From contig NZ_CAKMMP010000004.1 of assembly GCF_927798175.1 (NCBI RefSeq), positions 248,001 to 312,000 of the forward strand: a DNA stretch of 64,000 nucleotides, given 5' to 3'. Below the pieces are notes generated by a model, which was not told where the DNA came from, searched no databases, and was given only the letters and a program-made list of their open reading frames with translations. This document shows, piece by piece, positions 17,534-25,838 of the stretch; positions within the stretch are counted from its first letter, which is position 1; each line of letters starts with the position of its first letter. The DNA comes from Paenibacillus sp. JJ-223. GTDB taxonomy: Bacteria > Bacillota > Bacilli > Paenibacillales > Paenibacillaceae. Both the position numbers and the translations under genes were made by a program.

Positions 17534-17536
17534 GGT

Positions 17537-18286
17537 TTATTCCCCCTTCAAAATATGATCGCGAATGACCTCAACGATGCCATCCTCATTGTTGCTCGCG
17601 ACGATCAGATCCGCCGCTTCCTTCACCTGATCCTGGGCGTTGCCCATCGCTACGCCCAGCCCTGCCGCTTCGATCACGGCCAGATCGTTCAAGCTGTCGC
17701 CCACCGCTACGGCCTGGGACATGTCGAGTCCAAGCAGTTTGCATACTTCGGCCACGCCGCTTGCCTTTGTAATGCCGGCCGGGTTGACTTCAATATTGAC
17801 GGGCGAGGAGTTGGTCATCTGCAAACCGCCCAGCTGCTGCAGTTCCATCATAATTTGATGGCGAATCTCGTCGACCTCGGTGTTAAACCCGAATTTCAGC
17901 CACTGGGTTCCTTCGATATCCTGGGTCCAGCGGTCGCGGTTGAAAAGCTCTTCCACGGAGTATGCCCAATACCAAGTATTGTACTTCTCTCCGATCTCCC
18001 ACATCTTGCGAATCAGCACAGGGTCCATCAGATGGCGAATATGCAGGTCATGCGGCGCTTTCCATACTTCGCTGCCGTTTACCGTGATCATCGGGGTTTC
18101 CAATCCGAGCTGCACGGCATAAGGCATAGCGTGAAAGACGGCTCTTCCCGTGGACAGGCAGACGTGTACGCCGCGGCGGATGGCAATCTGGATCCATTTG
18201 GCTGTTTCTTGTGAAATTTCATGGTTGTCGTTCAGCAGCGTTCCGTCCATGTCGAGCGCAAGCAATTTGTATTTCGGTTCTCCCAT
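17537..18286 (-). CDS. Cof-type HAD-IIB phosphatase
   Basis: A 249-residue haloacid dehalogenase-like hydrolase. The catalytic loop DMDGTLLND (near residue 11) supplies the nucleophile and acid/base Asp. A later GDSLNDLAVIEAAGLGVAMGNA is the metal-binding motif IV region. The type IIB cap lies between. These enzymes usually dephosphorylate sugar phosphates or cofactors such as FMN and PLP; the substrate is unknown. The ATG has AGGAG at 6 bases. It leads the DUF456-flippase operon. Confidence 0.92.
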   Translation of the reverse strand: MGEPKYKLLALDMDGTLLNDNHEISQETAKWIQIAIRRGVHVCLSTGRAVFHAMPYAVQLGLETPMITVNGSEVWKAPHDLHIRHLMDPVLIRKMWEIGEKYNTWYWAYSVEELFNRDRWTQDIEGTQWLKFGFNTEVDEIRHQIMMELQQLGGLQMTNSSPVNIEVNPAGITKASGVAEVCKLLGLDMSQAVAVGDSLNDLAVIEAAGLGVAMGNAQDQVKEAADLIVASNNEDGIVEVIRDHILKGE

Positions 18287-18458
18287 GTTGTACTCCTCCT
18301 TGGTTCTCTCTCTGATGTTTTTATGATGCGAAATCGGATCTCACAAAAAGACCGTCCGGCTGCCGCAAATGCGCGGGCGCTTCGGACGTCATGGCTAACG
18401 ACATTTTACCACAGATGATCAACCTGCAACAAAGGAAGCTGCAACCTTTATTGCTCAT

Positions 18459-18490
18459 GAAAAAAGACCGCCTGCAATGCAGGCGGCCTT
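18459..18490 (-). terminator. Terminator of the manganese transporter operon
   Basis: CCGCCTGCA/TGCAGGCGG stem; on the minus strand it is followed by TCTTTTTTC. Confidence 0.88.
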
Positions 18491-18496
18491 ATGCGC

Positions 18497-19369
18497 TTAT
18501 TGTGCTGCGGACTTGCGGCGAGCGTAGCGAAAAACGATGCCGTGCCTCGGCGACAGCAGGAAAGCCAGCACAAACAATATGCCTGCGGCAGCCACCATGC
18601 ATCCGGCAATGGAAGCATCCCATACGAACGCCATCACATATCCTCCGATGGAGGCAGCGGCCCCGATGACGACGCTGTACGCGATCATTCGACCCAGTCG
18701 GTCTGTCAGCAGATAAGCCGTGGCTGCAGGCACGATGAGCATACCGACGACGAGAATGGAACCGACGCTGTCAAAGGAGGCCACCGACGCCATGGACACA
18801 AGTCCCATGAGTACGTAATGGAACAGGGCTACCGGAATGCCGCAGGCGGCGGCAAGGGCCGGATCGAACGCGCATAGCTTGAACTGTTTGTAGAACAGGC
18901 CCAGCAAGACCAAAATAACCAGCAGCGTAATGCCGAGCATCCACACCGCCCGTGGTCCGACATTCATGCCCCAGAGCGTCAGTGTATCCCACTGAACATA
19001 AGCAATCTCCCCGAATAGTACATGATCGAGATCAAAATCGATGTTTTGCGCATTTTGACTGATTAGAATCACACCTACCGCGAACAGGGCCGTGAACACA
19101 ATCCCTATGGATGCGTCCGAGGAGAGTCCTCCGGATTGCAGCGTCTGGATGAGAAACACCGTAATCAAGCCAAATGCCGTCGCCCCCAGCAGCATCCAGA
19201 GCGAATCCCGGGAGCCGCTCCACAGATAGGCAACCGCGATGCCGGGCAATACCGCATGGCTGATGGCATCGCCTACCATCGTCATCTTCCGCAGAATCAG
19301 AAAACATCCGAGAATGGCACAAGCGGAGGAGACGAGCATGGCCGTTAAAATAATCCAAAACGTGGACAT
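18497..19369 (-). CDS. mntD: Metal ABC transporter permease (MntD-like)
   Basis: A 290-residue ABC-3 (ZnuB/TroC) family permease with eight or nine hydrophobic segments (for example ILTAMLVSSACAILGCFLIL at the N-terminus). The family motif GDAISHAVLPGIAVAYL is present. It is the second permease of the operon, and its start abuts the stop of the preceding permease. The C-terminus is basic (RYARRKSA). Assignment to manganese rests on the operon's MntR-like operator and MntA similarity rather than on the permease itself. Confidence 0.85.
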   Translation of the reverse strand: MSTFWIILTAMLVSSACAILGCFLILRKMTMVGDAISHAVLPGIAVAYLWSGSRDSLWMLLGATAFGLITVFLIQTLQSGGLSSDASIGIVFTALFAVGVILISQNAQNIDFDLDHVLFGEIAYVQWDTLTLWGMNVGPRAVWMLGITLLVILVLLGLFYKQFKLCAFDPALAAACGIPVALFHYVLMGLVSMASVASFDSVGSILVVGMLIVPAATAYLLTDRLGRMIAYSVVIGAAASIGGYVMAFVWDASIAGCMVAAAGILFVLAFLLSPRHGIVFRYARRKSAAQ

Positions 19370-20331
19370 TACAATTCACCTCGTTCCTGCTGCGCGCGCT
19401 GCACGGGCAGCCCGGATAAGGCCATGCGTTCCTCCCGCAAATAGGCCGATCTCGCCTGCGCGCTCCGCAGTCGTCTGGCCAGCAGCCCGCGCCGCGGAGC
19501 CAGTAATGCAGATCCGGCAAAAATGACCGTTGCCGCGAGCACCGTCACAGGCCCTGTCGGCAGATTCGGCACCATCGTGCTGAACAACGTTCCCGCCGCG
19601 CCGCTAAGAGCGCCGAACAGACCCGCCAGCAGCACCATCAGTGCCAGTGAATCGGTCCAGCAGCGTGCAGCCGCAGCCGGCGTGACCAGCAAAGCCGCAA
19701 CCAGCACCACGCCGACGGCCTGAATCCCTGCTACGACAGCAATAACGGTAAGCAGCAGAATCAGGTGCTCCAGCATGCCTACGGGCAAACCCATCCCCCG
19801 TGCAAATCCCGGATCAAAGCTCACCAGCTTGAATTCCTTGAACCAAGCCACACTGGCAAGGAGCAGGATCAGGCATACGCCGCCCATGACGTATACATCG
19901 GTCTGCACCATGGATGCCGCCTGCCCGAACAAATATTTGTCGAGTCCGCTCTGGCTGCCGCTTGCTCCATGCTGGATTCGCGTCAACATGACGATGCCGA
20001 TGCCGAAAAAGACCGACAGCACGATGCCCATCGCCGTTTCCTGCTTAATGCGTGAATAGCGCGTAATGCACGTGATGCCAAAGGTAGCCATAATGCCCGC
20101 AACGAGGGCACCGACGAGAAACAGGCCAACCGACTTCGTTTCCGCAAGCATGAACGCTATGCATATGCCGGGCAGTGCCGCATGGGCCAGCGTATCGCCC
20201 ATCAAACTTTGACGACGCAAAAACGTAAACGAACCGATAATGCCGCTGCTGAATCCAAGCAGCATACACCCGAGCAGGATCCATCTCGTGTTGGGATCGG
20301 TCAGAATCGTCATGATCCAGTTTCCCATCAT
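19369..20331 (-). CDS. mntC: Metal ABC transporter permease (MntC-like)
   Basis: A 320-residue ABC-3 family permease with about nine hydrophobic segments and the motif GDTLAHAALPGICIAFML. Its C-terminal 35 residues are hydrophilic and Arg/Gln-rich, longer than in many relatives. It follows the ATPase gene immediately and touches the second permease, so expression is coupled. The two permeases presumably form a heterodimeric channel. Confidence 0.85.
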   Translation of the reverse strand: MMGNWIMTILTDPNTRWILLGCMLLGFSSGIIGSFTFLRRQSLMGDTLAHAALPGICIAFMLAETKSVGLFLVGALVAGIMATFGITCITRYSRIKQETAMGIVLSVFFGIGIVMLTRIQHGASGSQSGLDKYLFGQAASMVQTDVYVMGGVCLILLLASVAWFKEFKLVSFDPGFARGMGLPVGMLEHLILLLTVIAVVAGIQAVGVVLVAALLVTPAAAARCWTDSLALMVLLAGLFGALSGAAGTLFSTMVPNLPTGPVTVLAATVIFAGSALLAPRRGLLARRLRSAQARSAYLREERMALSGLPVQRAQQERGEL

Positions 20332-21153
20332 TTACACCTGACCCTTCCCCGAGCGGCTGCCAATCATGGCAATCCGGCCGCCGTAGGTTTCCTGCAGCAT
20401 ATCCGGCACAAATACCTCGCTGGTAGGGCCTCCTGCCACCAACCGGCCATTCAGCAGCAGCACATGATCGAAATATTCCTCCACCGTGGCCAGGTCATGA
20501 TGAACGACAAGCACCGTTTTCCCTTGCCGCTTCAGCTGCTCCAGCAATGAAATAATCGCTTTCTCGGTCGTGGCGTCCACGCCGGCAAACGGCTCATCCA
20601 TGAAGTACAGGTCAGCGTCCTGCACCAGGGCGCGAGCCAGAAATACTCTCTGCTGCTGCCCCCCGGACAACTGGCTGATCTGACGGTGCATGAAATCGCC
20701 CATGCCTACCTGCTCCAGACAATGTGCGGCGAGATCGCGCTCTTTTTTACCGGGACGGCGGAACCAGCCCAGATGGCCGTATCTTCCCATCATAACCACA
20801 TCCAGCGCATGGGTCGGAAAATCCCAATCCACGGATTCGCGCTGGGGCACGTATCCGATGCGACGGCGCTGCTCCCGGTATGACTGGCCGAATATTCGCA
20901 CCTCTCCGTTCATTTTCGGGATCAGCCCAAGCACGGCTTTGATCAAGGTCGACTTGCCCGCTCCGTTCGGACCGAGAATGCCGATGAGTTGACCTTCCGG
21001 AATATCGAAGGATACGCCGCTGAGCACAGGCTTTTTATGGTAAGCCACCGCCAAATCGCGAACGCTCAGGGGTGACGCCGCTTCCAAACTGCCAAGACCT
21101 TGGCCCGGATGATCTTCATTGCCTGCATAGGTTAATGACGTTGAATCTCTCAT
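20332..21153 (-). CDS. mntB: Metal ABC transporter ATP-binding protein (MntB-like)
   Basis: A 273-residue ATPase. Walker A is GPNGAGKST, the signature LSGGQQQR, Walker B with FMDEPFAGVD, and the switch histidine sits in VVHHDL. A VGYVPQRESVDWDFP stretch is typical of Mn/Zn-type ATPases. The ATG at 21153 has GAGGAG at 8 bases; the ATG-like start 18 bases upstream lacks good spacing. It carries an N-terminal extension of about 25 residues before the ABC core. Confidence 0.9.
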   Translation of the reverse strand: MRDSTSLTYAGNEDHPGQGLGSLEAASPLSVRDLAVAYHKKPVLSGVSFDIPEGQLIGILGPNGAGKSTLIKAVLGLIPKMNGEVRIFGQSYREQRRRIGYVPQRESVDWDFPTHALDVVMMGRYGHLGWFRRPGKKERDLAAHCLEQVGMGDFMHRQISQLSGGQQQRVFLARALVQDADLYFMDEPFAGVDATTEKAIISLLEQLKRQGKTVLVVHHDLATVEEYFDHVLLLNGRLVAGGPTSEVFVPDMLQETYGGRIAMIGSRSGKGQV

Positions 21154-21195
21154 GCTGCCCACTCCTCTCATTGTTTTCCTTCATGTGGTTAACGG

Positions 21196-22140
21196 CTATT
21201 TCAACGCCTCGGAAATCGTATCGGCATTATGGCGAATCATTCCGATGTATGTTCCTTCCTCCGTGCCCTCGGCGCCCATGGCGTCAGAGAACAGTTCTCC
21301 GCCGATGTTTACCGTATGTCCTTTTTCTGCCGCTCCCGCAATGATGGCTTCCATCGCTTTCGCCGGAACACTCGACTCCACAAAGACGGCTTTGATGTTA
21401 TTTTCCACCAGGTAGTCCCTCAATTCGCTGACGTCCTTGGCCCCGTACTCGGCCGCCGTGCTGATGCCCTGCAATCCCATCACCTTCATGCCATAGGCTT
21501 GGCCGAAGTATCCGAAAGCATCATGTGCCGTAACAAGCACGCGGCTTGGCTCAGGTATTTCCGCGATTTTCTCCCTCACCTCGTTATCAAGCTTCTCCAA
21601 CTCCGCCAAATATGCCGCCGTCTGTTCCTTGTACTGTTCTGCATGATCCGGATCTGCTTCGGTCAGCGTATCCCGCACGGCTTCCACCACCACCATCCAG
21701 TGTTTGACGTTGAACCAGACATGCGGATCATACTCCGTATTCATCTCTTCGCCCGAACGCAGCTCCTTCGGAGGAATGCTCTCCGCGACGGCGGCGACTT
21801 TTTTGCCGGCAGACATTTTTTCAAGAATTTCGGACATTTTGCCTTCCAGATGAAGCCCGTTGTATAGAATAACGTCAGCCTCTTCCAGCTTGCGGATATC
21901 TCCCTGCGAGGCTTTGTATAAATGGGGGTCGACTCCCGGTCCCATCAGTCCGGTGACTTCCACATACGATCCGCCGACTTCACGGGCGATATCCGCGATC
22001 ATGCCGGTCGTTGCCGTCACTTTCATTTTCCCCTCGCCGCCTGCCTCCGTACCGTTCGAACATGCCGTCAATACGACAACCAGCAGCAATACTGCCGTCA
22101 TAACCCCTCTGTGAATACTCCTCATCTTGACCATTAACAA
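21196..22140 (-). CDS. mntA: Metal ABC transporter substrate-binding lipoprotein (MntA-like)
   Basis: A 314-residue cluster A-I (TroA/PsaA/MntA) solute-binding lipoprotein. The lipobox is VLTAC. Candidate metal ligands are the His in DPHLY, the His in DPHVW, the Glu in VFVESS and the Asp in LFSDAMG, a His-His-Glu-Asp set as in PsaA-type Mn receptors. It lacks the long His-rich loop common in zinc receptors. Translation probably starts at TTG 22140 (GGAGAG at 6 bases). An MntR-like box lies about 90 bases upstream. It is the first gene of mntABCD. Confidence 0.9.
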   Translation of the reverse strand: MLMVKMRSIHRGVMTAVLLLVVVLTACSNGTEAGGEGKMKVTATTGMIADIAREVGGSYVEVTGLMGPGVDPHLYKASQGDIRKLEEADVILYNGLHLEGKMSEILEKMSAGKKVAAVAESIPPKELRSGEEMNTEYDPHVWFNVKHWMVVVEAVRDTLTEADPDHAEQYKEQTAAYLAELEKLDNEVREKIAEIPEPSRVLVTAHDAFGYFGQAYGMKVMGLQGISTAAEYGAKDVSELRDYLVENNIKAVFVESSVPAKAMEAIIAGAAEKGHTVNIGGELFSDAMGAEGTEEGTYIGMIRHNADTISEALK

Positions 22141-22226
22141 TGTGAACTCTCCTTTCCCTCTCCTAAAATAATTGTGACAAGTTAATTTTGTTGTACAAGG
22201 TATTAAAATTTAAACATAACTAAAAA

Positions 22227-22243
22227 AGTTTCCCTTGCGCAAA
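22227..22243 (-). promoter_or_regulatory. Putative MntR operator upstream of mntA
   Basis: On the minus strand TTTGCGCAAGGGAAACT closely resembles the MntR box as I remember it from Bacillus (TTTGCCTTAAGGAAACT). Its position upstream of a manganese-type importer fits Mn-dependent repression. I could not place the promoter confidently. Confidence 0.6.
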
Positions 22244-22260
22244 TTTTAAGCGATGCCAAA

Positions 22261-22294
22261 CAAAAAGGCAAGGGATATTTTCCCTTGCCTTTCC
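22261..22294 (-). terminator. Terminator of the nik-like operon
   Basis: AGGCAAGGGA/TCCCTTGCCT stem with a short AT loop; on the minus strand a run of five T follows. Confidence 0.88.
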
Positions 22295-22375
22295 TATACA
22301 AACTTATGTTTGCCCGAGCATTCCCGGCGCTTTCTTTTGTATTATCGATATATCTGTGTCCGTGTCTGAAACCGT

Positions 22376-23185
22376 TCATGCAAAAGGAATCCGAAGCGAT
22401 GGGTGATCCGGCAAAATGGCTGAAATCAACGCTTTCACCGCCGGATGATCGCTAAGAAACACGGATTCCGGTTCGTCGCTGTAATGCACGATCCTGCCTT
22501 GCTCCATAACGGCAATCCGGTCACAGATCGACATGGCCGCCTGGATATCGTGCGTTATGAACAAATACGATAATCCATGCTTCGCCTTTAACTCGGCCAG
22601 CAAATCCAAAATGTGCACCTGATGCACCCGATCCAAGCTGCTAACGCATTCATCAAGCACTATCAGTTTGGGCTTAAGGGCAATCGCCCGCGCAATATTG
22701 ACGCGCTGCAGCTGCCCGCCGCTGAATTGTTCCGGCCGCTTGGCTCCATCTTCCGCGCGAAGACCCACTTGTTCGAGCAATTCCCCGATGCGGTGCTCCA
22801 TCTCCGCCGGAGATAGACGCTCATAATTCCGAAGCGGCTCGCCGATGATCTGCGCCGCCGTCATCATCGGGTTTACAGCCGAGTAACAATCCTGGAACAC
22901 AACCTGCAGATCGCGCCTTACGCTTTTGGGCATGCCCCCGTTTGCCTCATAAAGATGGCATCCTTCAAACCGTACCTGTCCTTTGCTGGGCCTTTGCAGT
23001 CCAAGGATGATTTTTCCAAGCGTACTCTTTCCTGCCCCGCTCCCCCCCAGCAATCCCAGACAACAACCCTTCTCAAGCTCGATCGAGATGTCTTCAAGAA
23101 CGGGAAGGCGCGTATCTGTACGATTCCACCAGCTTTTTTTCCCATAACTATGGCTTACGCCGAGCACCTGAAGCACATTAAGCAT
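22376..23185 (-). CDS. nikE: Nickel/peptide-type ABC transporter ATP-binding protein (NikE-like)
   Basis: About 269 residues with Walker A GGSGAGKST, signature FSGGQLQR and Walker B running into DECVSSLD. It belongs to the DppF/NikE type of the oligopeptide/nickel family. The ATG at 23185 overlaps the nikD stop but sits against its AAAGG site; a GTG at 23176 has better spacing (8 bases) and would remove three residues. Last gene of the operon, followed by a terminator. Confidence 0.82.
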   Translation of the reverse strand: MLNVLQVLGVSHSYGKKSWWNRTDTRLPVLEDISIELEKGCCLGLLGGSGAGKSTLGKIILGLQRPSKGQVRFEGCHLYEANGGMPKSVRRDLQVVFQDCYSAVNPMMTAAQIIGEPLRNYERLSPAEMEHRIGELLEQVGLRAEDGAKRPEQFSGGQLQRVNIARAIALKPKLIVLDECVSSLDRVHQVHILDLLAELKAKHGLSYLFITHDIQAAMSICDRIAVMEQGRIVHYSDEPESVFLSDHPAVKALISAILPDHPSLRIPFA

Positions 23186-23981
23186 CCTTTCTTGCACGGA
23201 GACGAGCTTGAAGCAGCATCCGAGTATACTCGTGCTGCGGCCGATCGAACAATTCATGCACGCCGGCCTGCTCTACGACCTCTCCCTTTTTCATGACGGC
23301 GACCTCATCCGCGAGTTGGCAGATCACGCCCAAATCGTGAGAAATCAACAAAATGGACGTCCCCTTCTCCCTGCGAAGCCGTTCCAATTCCCGAAGCACT
23401 TGAAGCTGATTGACGACATCGAGCGCCGTGGTCGGCTCGTCCGCAATGAGCAAGGAAGGCTGCAAACACATGGAAATGGCGATCATGACCCGCTGCAGCA
23501 TGCCTCCGCTCAATTGATGAGGATAACATTTCATGATTCTGCCCGGGTCAGGAAGGTTCATGTCTGCAAGGGCAGCCACTGCCTGTTCTTTGGCTTGAGA
23601 TTTCGATATCTTAGAGTGGGTGCGCAGCGTTTCAATAAATTGGGACCCGATCGTATATACGGGCGTAAAAGCATTCATCGGATTTTGCATGATAAACCCG
23701 ATGTCCTTGCCTCGAACACGCCGCATATCTTCGGCTCGCAATGCAGACAACTCACGACCGTTTAACCGCACGCTTCCCTCTACCCGCATGTTTTGCAGGT
23801 TCAACAACCGGAGGATGGCGTGGCACGTCATCGATTTTCCGCTGCCGCTCTCTCCGACGAGTCCCAACACTTGCCCTTTCCCAAGCGTCAAATCCAGCGG
23901 CTTTAACAGCGGAACGGTTTCTTTTCCAATATGCAGTTCGACTTGCAGCCCCCGGACCTCAAGCACGTTGGGATGATGCAC
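23178..23981 (-). CDS. nikD: Nickel/peptide-type ABC transporter ATP-binding protein (NikD-like)
   Basis: About 267 residues. Walker A is GESGSGKSM (Ser-Met where Ser-Thr is usual), the signature LSGGMLQR and Walker B runs into DEPTTALD; the switch His lies in LLISHDLG. The GTG at 23981 is preferred: GGGGG lies 9 bases before it, while a TTG at 24017 lacks a ribosome site. It overlaps nikE at its 3' end and pairs with it as the second ATPase half. Confidence 0.82.
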   Translation of the reverse strand: MHHPNVLEVRGLQVELHIGKETVPLLKPLDLTLGKGQVLGLVGESGSGKSMTCHAILRLLNLQNMRVEGSVRLNGRELSALRAEDMRRVRGKDIGFIMQNPMNAFTPVYTIGSQFIETLRTHSKISKSQAKEQAVAALADMNLPDPGRIMKCYPHQLSGGMLQRVMIAISMCLQPSLLIADEPTTALDVVNQLQVLRELERLRREKGTSILLISHDLGVICQLADEVAVMKKGEVVEQAGVHELFDRPQHEYTRMLLQARLRARKDA

Positions 23982-24017
23982 TGTATCGTTCCCCCTGTCC
24001 AAATCTGTGTAGAACAA

Positions 24018-24845
24018 CTAACGTTTCGCAATGCCGTAACGCTCCGACAGAGCCTCCCCCAGCACGTTAAACGTGATTACAACCACCAGAATCAGCACAC
24101 CCGGGTAAATCATCAGCTCCGGATGGCTGCGGATGTAACTGGTTCCCTCATGAATCATGGCTCCCCATTCCGCATTCGGCGGCTGAATGCCCAAGCCCAG
24201 AAACGAAAGCGCGGAGATGTCCATGATCGCCCAGCCCATTTCCAGGGTGCCCATAACGACGATGGGACGCTGCACGTTGGGAATGATATGTCTGCGAATA
24301 ATGCTCCATGAGGACGAGCCGCTGATGCGTGCCGCCGCAATAAAATTTCGCTCTTTCAGCGTAACGACCATGTTCCTGCAGATTCGTGCATAATATACCC
24401 ACTGCACCATCATGAGCGCCAGCAGCACCTGCATCAAACCTGGCCCGAAAATGCCCACAATGCCAAGCACAAGCACCAGATTCGGGAAGGCCATGATGCC
24501 TTCGCAGAAGCGCATGAGCACACTGTCCAGCCAACCGCCGACATAACCGGAGATGGAACCGATGATCACGCCCAGAAACAACGACGACAAAAAGATGAGG
24601 ATGGCAAATCCAAGCGATACTCTGGCTCCATAGATCAGACGGGACAGATTGTCGCGCCCCAAATGGTCGGTTCCCAGCCAATGCTCTGCCGACGGCCCTT
24701 TCAGTTTGTCCAGCAGATCCACCTTTACAGGATCATGCGGGGCAATCCAAGGAGCCAGCAGCGTAACGATAAAGAAAATCATAAGCACCAGAGAACATAT
24801 CATGATTGTTCTTCGGCCTTTTAACGCCGCACGCCATTTATTCAT
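24018..24845 (-). CDS. nikC: Nickel/peptide-type ABC transporter permease (NikC-like)
   Basis: A 275-residue permease of the BPD_transp family with an N-terminal OppC-like segment and about six hydrophobic helices. The EAA-loop region is visible around RNFIAAARISGSSSW on one side and HIIPNVQRPI. The family motif WLGTDHLGRDNLSRLIYGAR is characteristic of DppC/NikC. The ATG overlaps the NikB stop by one base. Confidence 0.85.
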   Translation of the reverse strand: MNKWRAALKGRRTIMICSLVLMIFFIVTLLAPWIAPHDPVKVDLLDKLKGPSAEHWLGTDHLGRDNLSRLIYGARVSLGFAILIFLSSLFLGVIIGSISGYVGGWLDSVLMRFCEGIMAFPNLVLVLGIVGIFGPGLMQVLLALMMVQWVYYARICRNMVVTLKERNFIAAARISGSSSWSIIRRHIIPNVQRPIVVMGTLEMGWAIMDISALSFLGLGIQPPNAEWGAMIHEGTSYIRSHPELMIYPGVLILVVVITFNVLGEALSERYGIAKR

Positions 24846-25789
24846 CAATGCTCTGCCCGTCCTTTCGCCGAAATCCGCGGGTCCATATACATCTGTATCA
24901 GATCAACCAGCAGATTGCATACGATGAACAAACAAGCCGCCAAAAATACATAACATTGGATCACAGGGATATCGCGGTTAAAAATGGCCTCCACAAAGTA
25001 GCGCCCGAACCCGGGCCATGAAAAGACCTGCTCCACAATGATCGTGCCTGTAAGCAATTTCCCCAGGTTCATGCCCATCCCTGTAATCAATGGCGCTATC
25101 GCGATTTTAAGCACATGCTTCATCATGATGGCACTTTCCCGAATTCCCCTTGTTCGCGCATATCGCACATAGGTTTCCTGCAATTGTTCCAGTACGCTGG
25201 AACGAAGCAGCCGCGTATACACGGCGATCAGGACCAGCGACAGCGTTATCGTCGGGAGCACCAGGTTCTCCCAGGTCCCCCGACCTTCCACAGGAAGCAA
25301 ATCAAGCTTGACCGAGAAAAAGAAAATTAACAGATATCCCAGCCAAAACTGGGGAATGGATGCCCCGAAATAGGAGATGGCCCTGCTCAACATGTCAACC
25401 CAGCTGTTTTTGTATACTGCGGCGAAAACCCCGAGCGGAATGCTGACCAGCGCGGAAAACAACATGCTCCAACATGCAAGCTCCGCAGTCGCCGGAAGCC
25501 TCGTTTTAACCTCATTCCATACGGGTTGATTCGTGAGGTAGGAGGTACCGAAGTCCAGCCGGGCCATTCGCTTTAACGTATTCAGATATTGGTTGAACAG
25601 CGGTTGGTCCAAGCCAAATTCATGCCGCTTCTGTTCCAGCAGCTCGGGCGTCGGATAGATGTGTGCCGCGGTCAAATAGGCCTCTGCCGGATCAACCGGC
25701 GAAATATGAATCAATGCAAAGGTTACGAGCGTTGCCATGAATACGATCGGAATGATCGCAAGCATTCGTTTACCGACATAGCCGATCAC
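24845..25789 (-). CDS. nikB: Nickel/peptide-type ABC transporter permease (NikB-like)
   Basis: A 314-residue permease of the DppB/NikB type with six hydrophobic segments and the conserved ending PxLVDLIQMYMDPRI. The EAA loop is YVRYARTRGIRESAIMMKHVLK. It starts with GTG eight bases after AAGGAGG. It is coupled to nikC by overlapping stop/start. Confidence 0.85.
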   Translation of the reverse strand: MIGYVGKRMLAIIPIVFMATLVTFALIHISPVDPAEAYLTAAHIYPTPELLEQKRHEFGLDQPLFNQYLNTLKRMARLDFGTSYLTNQPVWNEVKTRLPATAELACWSMLFSALVSIPLGVFAAVYKNSWVDMLSRAISYFGASIPQFWLGYLLIFFFSVKLDLLPVEGRGTWENLVLPTITLSLVLIAVYTRLLRSSVLEQLQETYVRYARTRGIRESAIMMKHVLKIAIAPLITGMGMNLGKLLTGTIIVEQVFSWPGFGRYFVEAIFNRDIPVIQCYVFLAACLFIVCNLLVDLIQMYMDPRISAKGRAEH

Positions 25790-25838
25790 TCTTTTTTCCT
25801 CCTTGGATCAAACTGCCTCATGCCTTAGTTCGGCTGAA

